From Borrelia puertoricensis (GTDB taxonomy: Bacteria; Spirochaetota; Spirochaetia; Borreliales; Borreliaceae), in NCBI RefSeq assembly GCF_023035875.1, contig NZ_CP075379.1, positions 434,001-498,000 of the forward strand: 64,000 bases of DNA, given 5' to 3'. Below the pieces are notes generated by a model. The model was not told the origin of the DNA. It saw only the letters and a list, made by a program, of their open reading frames with translations, and did no database searches. A program made the position numbers and the translations under genes. This document shows positions 26,648-35,433 of this stretch, piece after piece (the first letter of the stretch is position 1; each line of letters starts with the position of its first letter).

Positions 26648-26885
26648 CAAAATCTATAAAATCCAAAATATTTTTGAACAAATTAAACAAATAATTCATC
26701 AAAAAACACAAACAATTAAACATGTATTATTGCTTATAACATAAATAAATAAATAGAATTAGACAATTAGACAGCCTTCTACTAATACAACTATATATAA
26801 ATAAAAAAAATACTTATAATAAACTGAATAAAATTTACATTAATGAAAACCAAGAAATGATAATATAATATAAGGGGGTAAAACA
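26648..26885. other. dnaA-dnaN spacer, candidate origin region
   Basis: About 238 bp of AT-rich DNA with runs suited to unwinding (near 26740 and 26795-26815), a -10-like TATAAT at 26864-26869, and a strong AAGGGGG ribosome site for dnaN. No clear DnaA-box cluster was recognised by eye. The origin of the B. burgdorferi chromosome has been mapped to this neighbourhood. Confidence 0.5.
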
Positions 26886-28046
26886 TTGAACGAAAAATTT
26901 ATACTGTGCGACACAGAACAGATTTCAAAAGAGATTGACAAAGCCAAGAGTATAATTTTAAATAGGAACATAAATGACATTTGGAGCGCAATATTACTCG
27001 AAGTAAAAAATTCCAACCTCAAGATAAAGGCAACAGATAGGAATATCTTTTTTGAAAGTACAATTCCAATTGTTTCAGCAGAAAACTTTAAAGTATTAAT
27101 CAATGCTTCAAACTTTTCAGATGCAGTAAAAGCATTAAATTTGTACAATGAGCTAAAAATAAAATTTATAGAAGATGAAAACAAATTAAGCATTATTGGT
27201 GAATCAGAAAATAAAAATGGTAATTTCATAAATGATCATTTAAGTGAGCCAACTTTTTCTAGTGAAGAGATTGAAATTTACAATTATGACATAAATGAAG
27301 AGACCTATAATTTAACAATTGAGTTAACTCAAAGGGAATTTAAGAAAATTATAAACAAAGTCTCATTTTCAGCCTCACATGACGAGTCCAAAAACGTTTT
27401 AAATGGAATTTATTTTACAAAAGACAAAAACTCTGCATTGACATTTGTTTCTACCAATTCGCATAGACTATCTGTATATAAAACAGATTTAATATTTGAG
27501 GAGGATATCAATTTTATAGTTCCTGTCAAAATGGTTAATCTCTTAAGACAGATGATGATAGGAGAAGGTATTATAAAGCTCAAGGTCTCTGATAAAAAAT
27601 TTTATGTTGAATTCAATAATTATAAAATAGTTTGCAGTCTGATAAATGGAAGCTATCCTGATTATGAAAGTATTATACCAAATGAACAGCAGAACAAGGC
27701 GTTAATTGATGTTAACATTTTAAAAGATAGGCTCTCAAGGGTAAGTTCTTACACAGACAAAAGGTTTAAAAAAGTTATTCTGGATTTTGCAGGTAATCAA
27801 CTAAGACTTATGGCAGAAGATCCAATTACAGGAAGAAAGGGTGAATTTTTTGTACAAAGTCCTAATTATGATTATGAGGGGAGCGAGGAAATTGTAGCTA
27901 TTAATAGTGCTTATTTTACTGAGGCAATGGGTGTATTTGATACTCCAAAGTTAGAGATAAAATTCAGTGGAGGAGGTATATTGAAATTAAGTGACCCTGC
28001 GAATTTTGGTTTCATTCATTTGATAATGCCCATGGTATTAAACTAA
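26886..28046 (+). CDS. dnaN: DNA polymerase III beta sliding clamp
   Basis: A 386-aa clamp of three repeated subdomains. Recognisable segments are ILLEVKNSNLKIKATDRNI in domain 1, NVLNGIYF and STNSHRLSVYKTD in domain 2, and a C-terminal IHLIMPMVLN equivalent to the family's LVMPMRL ending. The start is TTG at 26886 with AAGGGGG upstream. Base use changes along the gene: the first half is A-rich and the second half is richer in G and T. The replication strand switch seems to lie within it. Confidence 0.96.
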   Translation: MNEKFILCDTEQISKEIDKAKSIILNRNINDIWSAILLEVKNSNLKIKATDRNIFFESTIPIVSAENFKVLINASNFSDAVKALNLYNELKIKFIEDENKLSIIGESENKNGNFINDHLSEPTFSSEEIEIYNYDINEETYNLTIELTQREFKKIINKVSFSASHDESKNVLNGIYFTKDKNSALTFVSTNSHRLSVYKTDLIFEEDINFIVPVKMVNLLRQMMIGEGIIKLKVSDKKFYVEFNNYKIVCSLINGSYPDYESIIPNEQQNKALIDVNILKDRLSRVSSYTDKRFKKVILDFAGNQLRLMAEDPITGRKGEFFVQSPNYDYEGSEEIVAINSAYFTEAMGVFDTPKLEIKFSGGGILKLSDPANFGFIHLIMPMVLN

Positions 28047-28066
28047 GATTCTTTTTTGTTGGCAAG

Positions 28067-29134
28067 ATGATAAAGAAAGTGGAATTTTTTAATTTTAAGA
28101 ATATAGAAAATCAGGTTATTAATTTTGATTTTAATAACATTTATTTTTGCGGAGAGAATGGTTCAGGTAAGACTAATATTCTTGATGCTATTTATTGTCT
28201 TGCTTTTGCATCTTCTTTTTTAGTTAGCACTGATAGAGAACTTATTACATATGGCAAGACAGAATTTTATTTAAAGTGTCTCTATAATGCTGAGGGAAAT
28301 GCTGGAGAGATTGGTTTGTCTTTAAGGAATGGAAAAAAAGAAGTAAAGGTTAACAATAGCATTGTAAAAGATAGAAAAAATTTGATATTGAACATTCCAT
28401 CAGTTATTTTTTCAAATTATGATACTGACTTTATCATTGGAGCTCCTGCTAAGAAGAGATGGTTCTTTGATCAGGCAATAAGTCTTGTTTCTTTAGATTA
28501 TTTAGATTCTCTTAGGAAATATCGAAAGATCTTACAGCAAAGAAATTTGATTTTAAGACAAGGAAATAAAGATTTACTTAAAATTTATAATGAAACTTTT
28601 GTTGATTTTGCTTTTGAGATAACGAAAATGAGAGAAAATTTTATCAAGCATTTTTATGAGTTTTTTAAGTACTATTATTCTTTTATTTTTGATGTTTCTT
28701 ATAGTTTAGAGATTAAATATTTACCTTCTGTGAAATGTTCTAAAAGGGATGAATTTTTGCAAACTTTGCTTTTAAAAGAACAAGATGAACTTTACAATGA
28801 AAGTACTTTAATAGGTCCACATAGAGATTTATATGAGATATTAAGTGGTGATAGAGTATTTACTCATCATTCTTCAACAGGACAAATTAGGGCACTTGCT
28901 TTAATTTATAGGCTTGTTCAGGTCATTATGTTTAATAAGCGATTTGGTATAGCTCCTATTTTGCTTTTTGATGATGTGTTTTTAGAATTGGATAGTGTGA
29001 GAAGAAAAAGAGTTTTTGATATCCTGCCAAAAGATTCTCAGTGCTTCTTTACGTTTTTAGATGACTGTTATGATATTAGACAGGGCAGTAATTTTATGGT
29101 ATACAGGATTAAGAATGGAAGATTTGAGCTTTAA
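28067..29134 (+). CDS. recF: Recombination mediator RecF
   Basis: A 355-aa SMC-like ATPase that loads RecA at gaps. Walker A CGENGSGKTNILDAI (~27-41), the ABC-type signature STGQIRALAL (~268-277) and Walker B PILLFDDVFLELD (~299-311) are intact. The conserved IGPHRD precedes the signature. T- and G-rich coding, like everything to its right. It starts 20 bp after dnaN, and its 3' end overlaps the DciA-like gene by 20 bp. Confidence 0.95.
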   Translation: MIKKVEFFNFKNIENQVINFDFNNIYFCGENGSGKTNILDAIYCLAFASSFLVSTDRELITYGKTEFYLKCLYNAEGNAGEIGLSLRNGKKEVKVNNSIVKDRKNLILNIPSVIFSNYDTDFIIGAPAKKRWFFDQAISLVSLDYLDSLRKYRKILQQRNLILRQGNKDLLKIYNETFVDFAFEITKMRENFIKHFYEFFKYYYSFIFDVSYSLEIKYLPSVKCSKRDEFLQTLLLKEQDELYNESTLIGPHRDLYEILSGDRVFTHHSSTGQIRALALIYRLVQVIMFNKRFGIAPILLFDDVFLELDSVRRKRVFDILPKDSQCFFTFLDDCYDIRQGSNFMVYRIKNGRFEL

Positions 29135-29414
29135 AAAAGCCGCTGATGTACTTAAAGAATATTTAAATACGGATATATGTTCTAATGAAAAGCTAAATGC
29201 TAGTTTTATATTGTCTAAAAATTGGCAAATAATATTCAAAGAGCTTGCAGATAGAGTAAAATTATTGAATTTGAAGGAGGATAAAATATTATTTGTTTCT
29301 GTTAAAAATTCAAGTGTTTTATATAGTGTTTCTCTTAATAGATCAAAAATAATAAAATTAATAAAGGAGTCTACAGGTCTTGAAATATTGGATATAAAGG
29401 TTTTGATAAGATGA
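29115..29414 (+). CDS. DUF721 / DciA-like protein
   Basis: About 99 aa from an ATG at 29115, preceded by AGGA and inside the end of recF. An ATG at 29061 would give an implausible N-terminus. The core (ILSKNWQIIFKELADRVKLLNLKEDKILFVSVKNSS) fits the DUF721 fold: W..IVG..LA..T.P..... then LxVxVxSs. DciA proteins load the replicative helicase in bacteria without DnaC/DnaI and are often encoded beside recF. The assignment is by pattern and neighbourhood; it lacks the long C-terminal part of larger DciA proteins. Confidence 0.7.
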   Translation: MEDLSFKKAADVLKEYLNTDICSNEKLNASFILSKNWQIIFKELADRVKLLNLKEDKILFVSVKNSSVLYSVSLNRSKIIKLIKESTGLEILDIKVLIR

Positions 29415-29419
29415 TTTTA

Positions 29420-29448
29420 TTGACAATTGTATTTGTATAATATAATAT
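29420..29448 (+). promoter_or_regulatory. Promoter of rpmH-rnpA
   Basis: TTGACA (29420-29425). The -10 is either TAATAT at 29443-29448 (17-nt spacer) or TATAAT at 29441-29446 (15-nt spacer). It lies ~57 bp before rpmH. Confidence 0.65.
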
Positions 29449-29504
29449 TGTAGTGTTTAACTTATATCTTATGACTAAAGAATGTTTTTAATTGGAGGAC
29501 TTTT

Positions 29505-29660
29505 TTGAAGAGGACTTATCAGCCGAGTCGGGTTAAGAGAAACAGGAAATTTGGATTTAGGGCTAGGATGAAAACTAAGAGCGGGAGACTTATTCTTGCC
29601 AGAAGAAGAGCTAAGGGAAGATCAAAATTAACTGTTTCTGATGAAAAAAAGAAATATTAG
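29505..29660 (+). CDS. rpmH: 50S ribosomal protein L34
   Basis: A 51-aa basic protein starting at TTG (29505), with a strong GGAGG upstream. It reads [20 protein letters not shown] and then [19 protein letters not shown], which is unmistakable L34. A slightly extended C-terminus ([12 protein letters not shown]) overlaps the rnpA start by 20 bp. The rpmH-rnpA-yidC order is the classic origin-proximal arrangement. Confidence 0.97.
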
Positions 29661-29985
29661 CATAAAATCAAAGGTAGAAATTCAGGAGCTTTTTAAAAAA
29701 GGTAGATTTATTAGGATAGAAGGAATTAACATATTTTATGAGTTTACAAGCTTATCAATCTCTAGAATGATTGTTACTTTTCCTAAAGTTTTTAAAGGTG
29801 CTGTTAAGAGAAATCGTGTTCGGAGAATTTTTAAGGAATGTTTTAGGAAACAGTTAGCTTTACTGAAAAATAGGTATGTTGACTTTATTTTTGTAGTTTA
29901 TCCTCAAAGAGTAGATGTTAATTATTATGAAGTTGATACTATGCTAAAGAATATAATTGTGCATGTCATGAAGAGGAAAGTGTGA
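29641..29985 (+). CDS. rnpA: Ribonuclease P protein component
   Basis: A 114-aa basic RNA-binding protein that helps RNase P RNA cut pre-tRNA leaders. It has the N-terminal [17 protein letters not shown] and the RNP signature [18 protein letters not shown] (~57-74). The ATG lies inside rpmH, and the stop overlaps the GTG start of yidC by 4 bp, so the three genes are tightly coupled. Confidence 0.95.
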
Positions 29986-31619
29986 GTCAGAGTAAAAGAA
30001 TTTTAAGAGCTATTTATTTGTCTTTATTTTTTATTGGTATTTTTATGCTTGTTGATGATGTCTTTTTCTCTAGAAAATCCCCTTCTGTAATGGATAGAGA
30101 GATTGGATTTAATTTAGATAGGGATTTTGATGTTGAGCATCATTCAATTGATGAAGATGATGTTTTAAGTTTAAGTGTTAATTCTAAAGAAATTGGTGTT
30201 GAGACTAGTATATATTATGCTACTTTCTCTACATTTGGGGGTAATCTAGTTTCTCTAAAGCTTAAAGATCATTTAAATTTAGAGAGGAATCCAACAGAAA
30301 TGGTTAAGGTTAATATAGATAGGGAAGGTCTTTTTTATATTACCTTTGATAACTTAACTAAAAGTTTGTTTTCATATGACAAAATAAATGATTATACACA
30401 TGAGTTTAAGACCAAGTTTGAATATAATGACAAATATTATGAGTATGTAAAGAGATATACATTTTCAAGCAAAAATGAATATTTAATCAAGCTAGAAATT
30501 TTTTTAAATAATGTTGATGCTAGTGATAATTTTGATGTTGATTTTTATAAATTTGTATTAAGTTCTGATATTGAGAATTTAAGCGAGAGAGGTAAACTGC
30601 AATATAATAATTATTTATCTCAGAGTATTTATTATGATACTAAGCTTAGATATGGTAAGGATGGTTTAAGTGTTATTAAGCCTAAGTGGGTTGGTTCGAG
30701 CACTAAATATTTTGAAGTTTTGGTTTCAAAAGAAAATATGAATGTTGAATTTAAACAAGAAAATAAAGTTTTAAAGACTTTTATTTTAAACAAAATAGTT
30801 GACGCTAATATTAGTGACACCTTTTATATTTATGCAGGTCCTAGAGATAATGGATATTTAGATATTTTTAATAAAAATAATCTAAATAGTTTTGGTTTAT
30901 CTAATGTTGAATTTGGAATGTCTGTAGAGAAAAGCTTATTATACTTTATTCAAGTTCCTATGCAATTAATAATGCGAATTTTTTATAATATTATTCCTAA
31001 TTGGGGACTTTCAATAATTTTTTTGACAATTGTGGTAAGAATACTTATATTTCCTTTGACTTTTAAGAGTTTTAGAGCTACAGCAGAACTTTCTAAGTTA
31101 CAGCCAAAAATGAAAGAGATACAAGTAAAATTTAAAAATGATCCCAAAAGATTAAATGAGGAAATGGGTAAACTTTATAGGGAAGAAGGTGTTAATCCTC
31201 TTGGAGGATGCTTGCCTATTATTTTACAACTACCTGTGTTTTTTGCTCTTTATGGTCTTGTAAATAATTTCTTTTTGCTAAGGGGGGCTAGTTTTATTCC
31301 AGGTTGGATTGATGATTTGTCAATTGGTGATAGCATATATTATTTTGGATATAAAGTTTTTGTATGGACTGATATTAGAATTTTACCTTTTATTATGATG
31401 ATTACTCAGTTATTATCTACAATAATTAGTTCTAATGTTAGTTTTAAAAATCTTGGATCACAACAGAAATTTTTATATTTTGGTATGCCTATTATGTTTT
31501 TTTTCATACTTTATGATATGCCATCAGGACTTTTAATCTATTGGATTACAACCAATATTTTTACTATTTTGCAACAATACTATATAAAGATGAATGTATC
31601 TGAAAGGAGGAACAGATGA
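29982..31619 (+). CDS. yidC: Membrane protein insertase YidC
   Basis: A 545-aa long-form (Gram-negative type) YidC starting at GTG. The first membrane helix is at ~8-24, followed by a large periplasmic beta-sandwich domain (~50-320). The conserved insertase core holds [20 protein letters not shown] (~345-364), the [13 protein letters not shown] loop and [19 protein letters not shown]. The last helices end near 535 with the motif [18 protein letters not shown]. It inserts and folds inner-membrane proteins with Sec and SRP. It overlaps khpB by 4 bp. Confidence 0.96.
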   Translation: MSQSKRILRAIYLSLFFIGIFMLVDDVFFSRKSPSVMDREIGFNLDRDFDVEHHSIDEDDVLSLSVNSKEIGVETSIYYATFSTFGGNLVSLKLKDHLNLERNPTEMVKVNIDREGLFYITFDNLTKSLFSYDKINDYTHEFKTKFEYNDKYYEYVKRYTFSSKNEYLIKLEIFLNNVDASDNFDVDFYKFVLSSDIENLSERGKLQYNNYLSQSIYYDTKLRYGKDGLSVIKPKWVGSSTKYFEVLVSKENMNVEFKQENKVLKTFILNKIVDANISDTFYIYAGPRDNGYLDIFNKNNLNSFGLSNVEFGMSVEKSLLYFIQVPMQLIMRIFYNIIPNWGLSIIFLTIVVRILIFPLTFKSFRATAELSKLQPKMKEIQVKFKNDPKRLNEEMGKLYREEGVNPLGGCLPIILQLPVFFALYGLVNNFFLLRGASFIPGWIDDLSIGDSIYYFGYKVFVWTDIRILPFIMMITQLLSTIISSNVSFKNLGSQQKFLYFGMPIMFFFILYDMPSGLLIYWITTNIFTILQQYYIKMNVSERRNR

Positions 31620-32338
31620 GTTATGAATTTTATGGAAAAACAGAACAAGAAGCAATTAAAAAGGCAATGAGGGATCTTGATTTAAGAGAAGGTGAGTTTG
31701 ATGTAGAGATTTTGGATAAGGAAAAGGTTGGATTTTTATTTAAAAAAGAGATGATTAAGATAAAAGTGTCTCCTCATGTGAAAGAGTACACACTAAATTC
31801 TGAGGCTCAGATTAATGAAGGTATTTATGATAAGGTTTTGGATTTTATTAAAGAAATGATAAATAAAATGGGTTATTGTGTTGATTTAAAGATTGAATCT
31901 AGAGAAGGTGAGTATATTAAGATTTCTATTGATACAGACAGTCCAAATATCTTGATTGGAAGAGAAGGAAGAAATTTAGATGCTTTGCAACTTTTGGCAA
32001 ATGTTTACATGTCTAGGCTTATTGGAGACAATGGTATTTTTAATAGGATAGTATTAGATATTGAGGATTATAGAGAAAGATTTAAATCAAGATTTATTAA
32101 TTTGGCAATCAATTCTTTGCATAAAGTTAAAAGGAGTAGACGTTCTATTCTTTTGCCAACAATGAATCCTTTTGAGAGAAGAATTATTCATACTACTTTA
32201 AATCGTTATAGTGATATTAAAACAGAGAGTGAGGGAGATGGAAATTTAAAGCGAGTTAGAATTTCTTATGTTAGGAATAGTAAATATAATAATAATTTTC
32301 GTAGTTATCAAAAAAGGGATTCTAATGTTAGAAAGTAA
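31616..32338 (+). CDS. khpB: RNA-binding protein KhpB (Jag/SpoIIIJ-associated)
   Basis: A 240-aa protein with three modules. The N-terminal Jag_N domain ([16 protein letters not shown], ~2-50) is followed by a KH domain with the loop [13 protein letters not shown] (~111-123) and an R3H domain ([15 protein letters not shown], ~183-197). The C-terminal tail is basic. AGGAGG lies before the ATG, which overlaps the yidC stop. KhpB is a global small-RNA/mRNA-binding protein that affects cell division in Gram-positives. The Borrelia role is inferred from the domain layout. Confidence 0.92.
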   Translation: MSYEFYGKTEQEAIKKAMRDLDLREGEFDVEILDKEKVGFLFKKEMIKIKVSPHVKEYTLNSEAQINEGIYDKVLDFIKEMINKMGYCVDLKIESREGEYIKISIDTDSPNILIGREGRNLDALQLLANVYMSRLIGDNGIFNRIVLDIEDYRERFKSRFINLAINSLHKVKRSRRSILLPTMNPFERRIIHTTLNRYSDIKTESEGDGNLKRVRISYVRNSKYNNNFRSYQKRDSNVRK

Positions 32339-32486
32339 GGTTTTTTTTCTATATTTGTAAATCGATGATTTATATTCATATGTTTATCTTTTACTTAAGC
32401 GATTAATATTTAATTGGTCGATGTTTTGTAGTTATGGGGGTTAGGGTAATAAATTTATTATTTATTTAATTTAAGGGAATTATTGT

Positions 32487-33545
32487 ATGAGAGTATTTTT
32501 AACGGGTATTGCAGGATTTATTGGATTTCATGTTGCCAAGAGGCTTGCTGATAATGGACATGAAGTTTTAGGTGTTGATGTTTTAAATGATTATTATGAA
32601 CCTAATCTGAAATATGAGAGATTAGAAGTTTTAGGATTCGATCGTAAGAATATAGGTAGTGGAAAAGTTATTCAGAGTAATAAATATAATAATTTAAATT
32701 TTATTTATCTTGATATTTTGGATAAAGATAAAGTCTTATCTCTTTTTTCTGATTATGAATTTACGCATGTTTGTCATTTGGCAGCTCAGGCCGGTATTAG
32801 AGATAGTATTGAAAATCCCGATAGTTATATTTCAGTTAATATTGTTGGGTTTTTTAATGTGTTGGATGCATGCAGAATACATAAAAGTCATATTGAGCAT
32901 TTTGTTTATGCTTCAACATCTGCAGTGTATGGGATAAATAAAAGGATGCCTTCAGATGAAGATAGCATTACAGATCATCCTTTAAATTTATATGCGGCTA
33001 GTAAAAAGTCTAATGAAGTTATAGCTCATGCTTACAGTTCATCTTTTAATATTCCAACAACAGGATTAAGATTTTTCACGGTTTATGGGCCTTATGGACG
33101 ACCTGATATGGCATTATATTTATTTGCAGATGGGATTATGAAACAAACCCCCATTAATATTTTTAATAATGGGAATATGGCTAGAGACTTTACGTATGTA
33201 GATGATGTTGCAGATGGTGTTTATAGTGTACTTAAAAAACCAGCTGAGAGTGATGGTAATTTTGATGTACAAAATCCTAATTCTTCAAGTTCCCTTGCTC
33301 CTTATAAGATATACAATATAGGTACGGGACATTCTACTGAGCTTTTGAAGTTTATTAATGAGCTTGAGACAAATCTTGGAAATAAAGCTTGTAAAAAATT
33401 TTTACCTATGCAAAAAGCAGATGTTGTGAAGAGCTGTTGTAATATTTCAAAACTTAAAAATGATTTTGCTTATGAGTCCTTAACCTCTATTAAAGAGGGT
33501 ATAAAAAGATTTGCAAATTGGTATAAATCTAAGATAGTTAATTAG
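32487..33545 (+). CDS. NAD-dependent sugar epimerase (UDP-glucuronate 4-epimerase-like)
   Basis: A 352-aa extended short-chain dehydrogenase. The Rossmann motif GIAGFIG is at 7-13, HLAAQAGIRDSIENP at ~93-107, and the catalytic Ser and YAASKKSNE (Tyr/Lys) at ~168-176. These are followed by TGLRFFTVYGPYGRPDMA, typical of the CapI/LpsL uronate-epimerase subgroup. The terminal domain lies at ~240-345. The family makes activated sugars for surface glycans. Borrelia lacks classical LPS, so the product more likely serves glycolipid or glycoprotein synthesis. The exact substrate is uncertain. Confidence 0.85.
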   Translation: MRVFLTGIAGFIGFHVAKRLADNGHEVLGVDVLNDYYEPNLKYERLEVLGFDRKNIGSGKVIQSNKYNNLNFIYLDILDKDKVLSLFSDYEFTHVCHLAAQAGIRDSIENPDSYISVNIVGFFNVLDACRIHKSHIEHFVYASTSAVYGINKRMPSDEDSITDHPLNLYAASKKSNEVIAHAYSSSFNIPTTGLRFFTVYGPYGRPDMALYLFADGIMKQTPINIFNNGNMARDFTYVDDVADGVYSVLKKPAESDGNFDVQNPNSSSSLAPYKIYNIGTGHSTELLKFINELETNLGNKACKKFLPMQKADVVKSCCNISKLKNDFAYESLTSIKEGIKRFANWYKSKIVN

Positions 33546-33665
33546 TATATTGTTCTGTATTTGTTTGTTTTTTGCAATTTTGTTTTTTTAAATTAGGGTT
33601 AGTTTTAGGTTTTAAGGTATATAATATAAGATATATGTCATTTTATGAGGAAGGAGGTATTATAG

Positions 33666-34745
33666 GTGGGTGTGTTAGATAAGATTAAGCCTGGAGTGGT
33701 TTATGGTAAGGAGCTACATACTTTATATGAGATATGTAAGAGTGAAGAATTTGCTATTCCTGCAATTAATTGTGTAGGTACAAATTCAATTAATGCTGTT
33801 TTGGAAGCAGCAAAAGAAATTAATTCTCCTATCATGATACAGTTTTCAAATAGTGGTTCTGCTTTTGTTTGTGGTAAGGGACTCAATGTCGAAAAACCTC
33901 AGGGGACTTCTATCCTTGGAGCCATTTCTGGTGCTATGCATGTTCATTTGCTAGCAGAACATTATGGAGTGCCTGTTGTGCTTCATACAGATCACTGCGC
34001 AAAAAAATTAATCCCTTGGGTTGAGGGGCTTTTAGAGTATGGAGAGAAATATTATCAAGAGCATAAACGTCCTTTGTTTTCTTCACATATGTTAGATTTG
34101 TCTGAAGAGTCAATTAAAGAAAATATTGAAATATCAAAAAAGTTTTTAGAGAGAATGTCCAAAATTGAAATGTTTTTGGAAATTGAGCTTGGAATTACTG
34201 GTGGTGAGGAAGACGGTGTTGATAATTCAGATAGGGAGCAACATGAATTATTTTCAACCCCTGAAGATATTTATTATGGATATTCTGAACTTATGACAGT
34301 TAGTCCTAATTTCCAGATTGCAGCAGCTTTTGGAAATGTTCATGGAGTTTATAAACCTGGAAATGTTCAGCTTACCCCTAAAGTATTAAGAGATGGACAA
34401 AACTATGTTATGTCAAAGACTAATTCAAGTAATCCAAAGCCTGTCTCATATGTGTTTCATGGGGGTTCTGGCTCTACAATAGAAGAGATTCATGAAGCAC
34501 TCTCTTATGGTGTTGTTAAAATGAATATTGATACAGATACTCAGTGGGCTGCTTGGGAAGGTATATTGAATTATTATAAGAAAAATGAAAATAGATTACA
34601 AGGGCAACTTGGTGATGGTAGTAATGCTGATGTTCCAAATAAAAAGTTTTATGATCCAAGAGTGTGGCTTAGAGAATCTGAGATTAGCATTAAAGAACGT
34701 GTAAAACTTGCTTGCAAGAGTCTTAATAATATTAATAGAAATTGA
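33666..34745 (+). CDS. fba: Class II fructose-bisphosphate aldolase
   Basis: A 359-aa zinc enzyme of glycolysis. Zinc and substrate ligands are visible in VVLHTDHCAK (~103-112), LEIELGITGGEEDGVD (~170-185), NVHGVYKPGN, and HGGSGST (~261-267). The start is GTG at 33666 with AAGGAGG upstream. Full length. It is essential for energy metabolism, since Borrelia lives by glycolysis. A strong terminator follows at 34775. Confidence 0.97.
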   Translation: MGVLDKIKPGVVYGKELHTLYEICKSEEFAIPAINCVGTNSINAVLEAAKEINSPIMIQFSNSGSAFVCGKGLNVEKPQGTSILGAISGAMHVHLLAEHYGVPVVLHTDHCAKKLIPWVEGLLEYGEKYYQEHKRPLFSSHMLDLSEESIKENIEISKKFLERMSKIEMFLEIELGITGGEEDGVDNSDREQHELFSTPEDIYYGYSELMTVSPNFQIAAAFGNVHGVYKPGNVQLTPKVLRDGQNYVMSKTNSSNPKPVSYVFHGGSGSTIEEIHEALSYGVVKMNIDTDTQWAAWEGILNYYKKNENRLQGQLGDGSNADVPNKKFYDPRVWLRESEISIKERVKLACKSLNNINRN

Positions 34746-34774
34746 AACATGTATAACTTAAAAATTTGAACTTT

Positions 34775-34797
34775 GTCGCCTATAAGGGCGACTTTTT
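34775..34797 (+). terminator. Intrinsic terminator of fba
   Basis: Stem GTCGCC (34775-34780) and GGCGAC (34787-34792) around TATAAG, followed by five Ts. It lies 30 bp after the fba stop. Confidence 0.9.
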
Positions 34798-34992
34798 CAT
34801 TTTTTGTATTTATTATACATAAATTGGCTTATTATTATATTTAAATGTTAAATTTATTCCCAGAATCATTATGCTTGTTATTTATTTATAATATTTATTA
34901 AATTTTATTTAATATTATTAAATTTTTGTTTAATATTTAAATAGAATGTTTTTGTATGAGCTTTTATATAAATTGATAAAAAGGAGTTTTAT

Positions 34993-35403
34993 ATGTGGTT
35001 AACAAATTATAAGAAAAGTTTTCTGGATTTTTTGAATGATGACTTTGATTTTATGAGTCCTAAAGGTGTTCATGATATTCCAGTTAATATTAAGGATGAG
35101 GGTAAGTCATTTATTCTTGAAGCTTACTTACCGGGGATAAAAAAAGATGATATATCAATTTCAATTAAAAATGATTATTTGACAATAAGTTATGAGAGTA
35201 AGGATGAATCAGAAGAGAAACATGATAAGTACTTAAGAGTAGAGAGAAGAGATATCTCTTTTGCAAGAAGTTTTAGGTTATCTGGGAATATTGATCAAGA
35301 TAAAATTAAATCAGAACTAAAAAATGGTGTTTTGCATATTAAGCTTCCTAAAAAGGCGGAAGTTATTGAGAAAACCCAAGAAAAAAAGATTACGATTGAA
35401 TAA
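34993..35403 (+). CDS. Small heat-shock protein (Hsp20 / alpha-crystallin family)
   Basis: A 136-aa holdase chaperone. The alpha-crystallin domain runs from ~22 to ~125, with the DIPVNIKDEG start, FILEAYLPGIKKDDISISI, and ending ELKNGVLHIKLPKK. This is the family's A.x.n.GvL.i.lPK motif. The short C-terminal tail ends KKITIE, an IxI-type anchor. An AAGGAG site precedes the ATG. It lies between fba and aspS, which I recall as adjacent in Lyme Borrelia, so it may be a lineage-specific insertion. It shares a bidirectional terminator with aspS. Confidence 0.94.
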   Translation: MWLTNYKKSFLDFLNDDFDFMSPKGVHDIPVNIKDEGKSFILEAYLPGIKKDDISISIKNDYLTISYESKDESEEKHDKYLRVERRDISFARSFRLSGNIDQDKIKSELKNGVLHIKLPKKAEVIEKTQEKKITIE

Positions 35404-35411
35404 GTTTGGTG

Positions 35412-35433
35412 TAAGGATGCTTTGGCATCCTTA
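35412..35433. terminator. Bidirectional terminator between hsp20 and aspS
   Basis: Stem TAAGGATGC (35412-35420) and GCATCCTTA (35425-35433) with a TTTG loop. It lies between two convergent genes, and its right end overlaps the aspS stop. The T-richness to the right serves the hsp20 side. Confidence 0.8.
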
